NCBI RefSeq assembly: GCF_003010915.2
Contig: NZ_CP028426.1
Location: forward strand, 248,001 to 312,000
Length of the DNA: 64,000 nucleotides
Direction: 5' to 3'
Source of the DNA: Gulosibacter molinativorax
Lineage (GTDB): Bacteria > Actinomycetota > Actinomycetes > Actinomycetales > Microbacteriaceae
Shown: positions 61,640 through 64,000 of the stretch, piece after piece
Numbering within the stretch: position 1 is the first letter of the stretch
Layout: each line of letters starts with the position of its first letter
The notes under the pieces: model-generated
Database searches by the model: none
The model's input: only the letters and a program-made list of their open reading frames with translations
What the model was told of the DNA's origin: nothing
Translations under genes and position numbers: made by a program

Positions 61640-64000
61640 ATGTCTACCTCGACGCCGAAGCGTGCCCAAAACCGGAGCACGGGCTCCAATTCAGGGTCCC
61701 GTGGCCGGTCGGCGAAGTCTTCCTCCAAGCAGCAAGACACAAAAGTTCAGCTCACGATCGAAGAGCAGGCTCTCGGCACTCGTGCCTGGAACGGCCTCGC
61801 GCACGCCGTGGGCGGTGCCGTTCGCGCGGTCGGCCCCGAGCGGATTGCCAAGGAAGATCGCCGCGACACGTTCCCGATGATCCTCTTCCTGCTGGCCATC
61901 GCCGGCGCAGTGACCGTGTGGTTCTTCCCTGGAAACGTCGTCGCGATGAACCTCAACGCGTACACCTTCGGTGGCCTGTTCGGCCTCGTCGCATACGCGC
62001 TACCGGTCGTGCTCATGGGGCTGTCGTTCTGGCTTTTCCGTCACCCCGCCTCCGTGGACGACAATAACCGGGTAATGCTCGGACTCGCGATGGCACTGTT
62101 CAGTGCTTGCGCGATCTGTCACCTGCACGCGGGCCAGCCGCAGCCGGCGATGGGCATGCCGGAGCTCGCCAAGGCGGGTGGCGTATTTGGGTGGATGATC
62201 GGGGCACCCCTCGGGTTTCTCATCACGCCGATTCCCGCGACCGTTCTGCTCGCGCTGATTTTCATCCTTTCCCTCTTTGTCATCACGAAGACCCCGCCCA
62301 GGCAGCTGCCGCGGCGCATCCGCGACGGCTGGAACTGGCTCGTGGGCGTGGACCATGCCGACACCAAGGGCTCATCGAAGGCTTCGGGCGAGGGCGAGGA
62401 GGACGCCGCGCGTCCGGATCGCGAGCGAGAGCAGGTGCCCTGGTGGCGCCGAAACGAATCGGGCCGCGAAGTCGATCCTGCCTACGACACCCCGCTGGTG
62501 GACCCGGACAATCGCGAGGGCGCCGACGAGCTCACCGATCTGTTCGGCGCCGACGACGCGGCGACCAGGGTCATGCCGAGCGGCAAGGGTCGCGGCAAGA
62601 AGCGCAAGCAGCAGCCTGAGTCGGAGCCGACGCTCGATTTCCAGGCCGAGCAAGAGCAGCCGACCGAGGTGCTGTCGACCTCGGCGCAGACCCTCGCGCA
62701 GAGCCCAACGGACACGGCCGAACTTCCGCCGCGACCTGCGGAGGCGGCAGGTGGAAGCGCATCCGGTGAGCCGAGTGAGGCCGACGCCCTCGCCGCGGTT
62801 GAAGAAGACGAGACCGCGAACTGGGACACCCGCGCCGAGGAAGCGGACGACGAATACGAGCTGCCCGAGACGCAGCAGTTCCTCAAGCGCGGCGAGCCCG
62901 CGCGCACCCGCACCGAGGCGAACGATGAGACGATCGCCGCGCTCAACCAGACGTTCCAGTCCTTCAAGGTGGATGCGAAGGTCACCGGCTTCTCTCGCGG
63001 ACCGACGGTCACGCGCTATGAGGTCGAGGTGGCGCCGGGCACCAAGGTCGAGAAGGTCACCCAACTGACCAAGAACATCGCGTATGCCGTGCGCTCGAAT
63101 CAGGTGCGCATCCTCTCGCCGATTCCGGGGAAGTCGGCCATCGGCGTAGAGATCCCGAATAGCGACCGCGAGGTTGTCCGGCTCGGTGACGTGCTGAGCT
63201 CGCAGAAGGCGATCAAGGCGACGCACCCCATGACCATCGGCGTGGGTAAGGATGTTGAGGGCGGGTTTGTGCTCGCGAACCTCGCGAAGATGCCGCACTT
63301 GCTCGTCGCCGGTTCCACAGGTTCCGGTAAGTCGAGCTTCGTGAACTCGATGATCGTGTCGCTCCTGACGCGATCGAAGCCCTCCGAGGTGCGCATGGTG
63401 CTGGTCGACCCGAAGCGCGTGGAACTTACGCCGTATTCGGGTGTGCCGCACCTTATTACTCCGATCATCACGAATCCCAAGAAGGCCGCGGAGGCGCTGC
63501 AGTGGGTCGTGAAGGAAATGGAGATGCGCTACGACGACCTCGAGAACTTCGGTTTCCGCCACGTCGACGACTTCAACGCCGCGATTCGCGCGGGCGAGGT
63601 TCAGGTCCCGGAAGGCTCGAAGCGAAAACTCAAGCCGTACCCGTACCTCCTCGTGGTCGTCGATGAGCTTGCCGAGCTCATGATGGTCGCGCCGCGCGAT
63701 GTTGAAGACTCGATCGTGCGCATCACGCAGCTCGCGCGTGCGGCCGGAATCCACCTTGTGCTTGCGACGCAGCGCCCGTCGGTCGACGTCGTCACGGGTC
63801 TGATCAAGGCCAACGTGCCGTCGCGCCTCGCGTTCGCGGTGACGAGTTCGACCGACTCGCGAGTCATCCTCGACCAGGTCGGCGCGGAGGCGCTCATCGG
63901 TCAGGGTGACGCGCTGTTCTCGCCCGCGGGCCAGAAGCCGATCCGTGTGCAGGGTGCGTGGGTCGACGACGACGAGATCAACAAGGTCGTCCGCCACGTC
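61640..64000 (+). CDS. ftsK: DNA translocase FtsK, truncated by the window end
   Basis: 787 codons are visible and the frame is still open at the edge. Four to five membrane segments (about residues 75-230) anchor the N-terminus, then a low-complexity Glu/Asp/Arg/Pro-rich linker (about 260-430) leads to the motor domain. The motor contains [19 protein letters not shown], Walker [11 protein letters not shown] (about residue 560), [10 protein letters not shown] and Walker [14 protein letters not shown]. FtsK pumps DNA toward the dif site during division. The gamma domain lies beyond the window. Confidence 0.95.
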   Translation, partial: MSTSTPKRAQNRSTGSNSGSRGRSAKSSSKQQDTKVQLTIEEQALGTRAWNGLAHAVGGAVRAVGPERIAKEDRRDTFPMILFLLAIAGAVTVWFFPGNVVAMNLNAYTFGGLFGLVAYALPVVLMGLSFWLFRHPASVDDNNRVMLGLAMALFSACAICHLHAGQPQPAMGMPELAKAGGVFGWMIGAPLGFLITPIPATVLLALIFILSLFVITKTPPRQLPRRIRDGWNWLVGVDHADTKGSSKASGEGEEDAARPDREREQVPWWRRNESGREVDPAYDTPLVDPDNREGADELTDLFGADDAATRVMPSGKGRGKKRKQQPESEPTLDFQAEQEQPTEVLSTSAQTLAQSPTDTAELPPRPAEAAGGSASGEPSEADALAAVEEDETANWDTRAEEADDEYELPETQQFLKRGEPARTRTEANDETIAALNQTFQSFKVDAKVTGFSRGPTVTRYEVEVAPGTKVEKVTQLTKNIAYAVRSNQVRILSPIPGKSAIGVEIPNSDREVVRLGDVLSSQKAIKATHPMTIGVGKDVEGGFVLANLAKMPHLLVAGSTGSGKSSFVNSMIVSLLTRSKPSEVRMVLVDPKRVELTPYSGVPHLITPIITNPKKAAEALQWVVKEMEMRYDDLENFGFRHVDDFNAAIRAGEVQVPEGSKRKLKPYPYLLVVVDELAELMMVAPRDVEDSIVRITQLARAAGIHLVLATQRPSVDVVTGLIKANVPSRLAFAVTSSTDSRVILDQVGAEALIGQGDALFSPAGQKPIRVQGAWVDDDEINKVVRHV

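Noticed and set aside
59740-61740. Long minus-strand open frame (666 codons) opposite rnj and dapA 3' region
   Set aside because: Antisense shadow of a high-GC gene: it mirrors RNase J codons, has no domain and no ribosome binding site.

Overview
The window is a high-GC actinobacterial chromosome segment, most likely from a member of the Microbacteriaceae; the genus cannot be fixed from the sequence alone. The evidence is Lsr2, a LexA box of the actinobacterial TCGAAC-N4-GTTCGA type, many leaderless-type promoters (TANNNT 6-7 bases before a GTG or ATG), and the conserved blocks comEA-comEC-holA-rpsT-lepA and trmB/dapA-rnj-ftsK. No tRNA, rRNA or CRISPR array was seen.

Layout. 0-7.5 kb: a truncated zinc-ribbon-tailed protein, small membrane proteins (YccF, EI24), an AraC/VOC pair, a pterin-4a-carbinolamine dehydratase, a TipA-like MerR activator, a frameshifted SRPBCC gene, a chromate transporter, a 3-methyladenine DNA glycosylase and a luciferase-like oxidoreductase. 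7.7-15.1 kb: a decaying accessory zone. A two-module Lrp/AsnC gene is cut by a 1444-bp insertion sequence with a 5-bp target duplication, next to its intact paralogue. It is followed by an MpaB-family oxygenase, a frameshifted TRIC channel gene, lsr2, about 840 bp without a recognisable gene, and a frameshifted AraC gene. 15.2-28.4 kb: AEC transporter, beta-carbonic anhydrase, alpha/beta hydrolase, an SOS-controlled DUF6504-dnaE2 pair, a two-component system, App1 phosphatase, SRAP (HMCES) protein, DedA, a DUF3800-like protein and a DapA-like aldolase.

28.5-48 kb: leuS, an SRPBCC protein, comEA-comEC, then a block of apparently lower GC carrying LysR, an MHS transporter, a two-subunit CoA transferase and a VOC protein, with a glutaryl-CoA-dehydrogenase-like gene facing it. 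It separates comEC from holA, which are adjacent in many Actinobacteria. After holA come a NUDIX CoA pyrophosphatase and rpsT, then an ascorbate-type PTS (IIA-IIB-IIC) separating rpsT from lepA.

48-57.6 kb: a BlaI/M56 metalloprotease pair diverges from cydA-cydB-cydDC (cytochrome bd oxidase and its fused ABC exporter); the shared intergenic region holds a BlaI-type operator and two more half sites. A DnaK-like protein follows. 57.7-64 kb: trmB diverges from dapA-rnj, followed by ftsK, which runs off the window end. Hairpins or palindromic repeats separate several convergent gene pairs.
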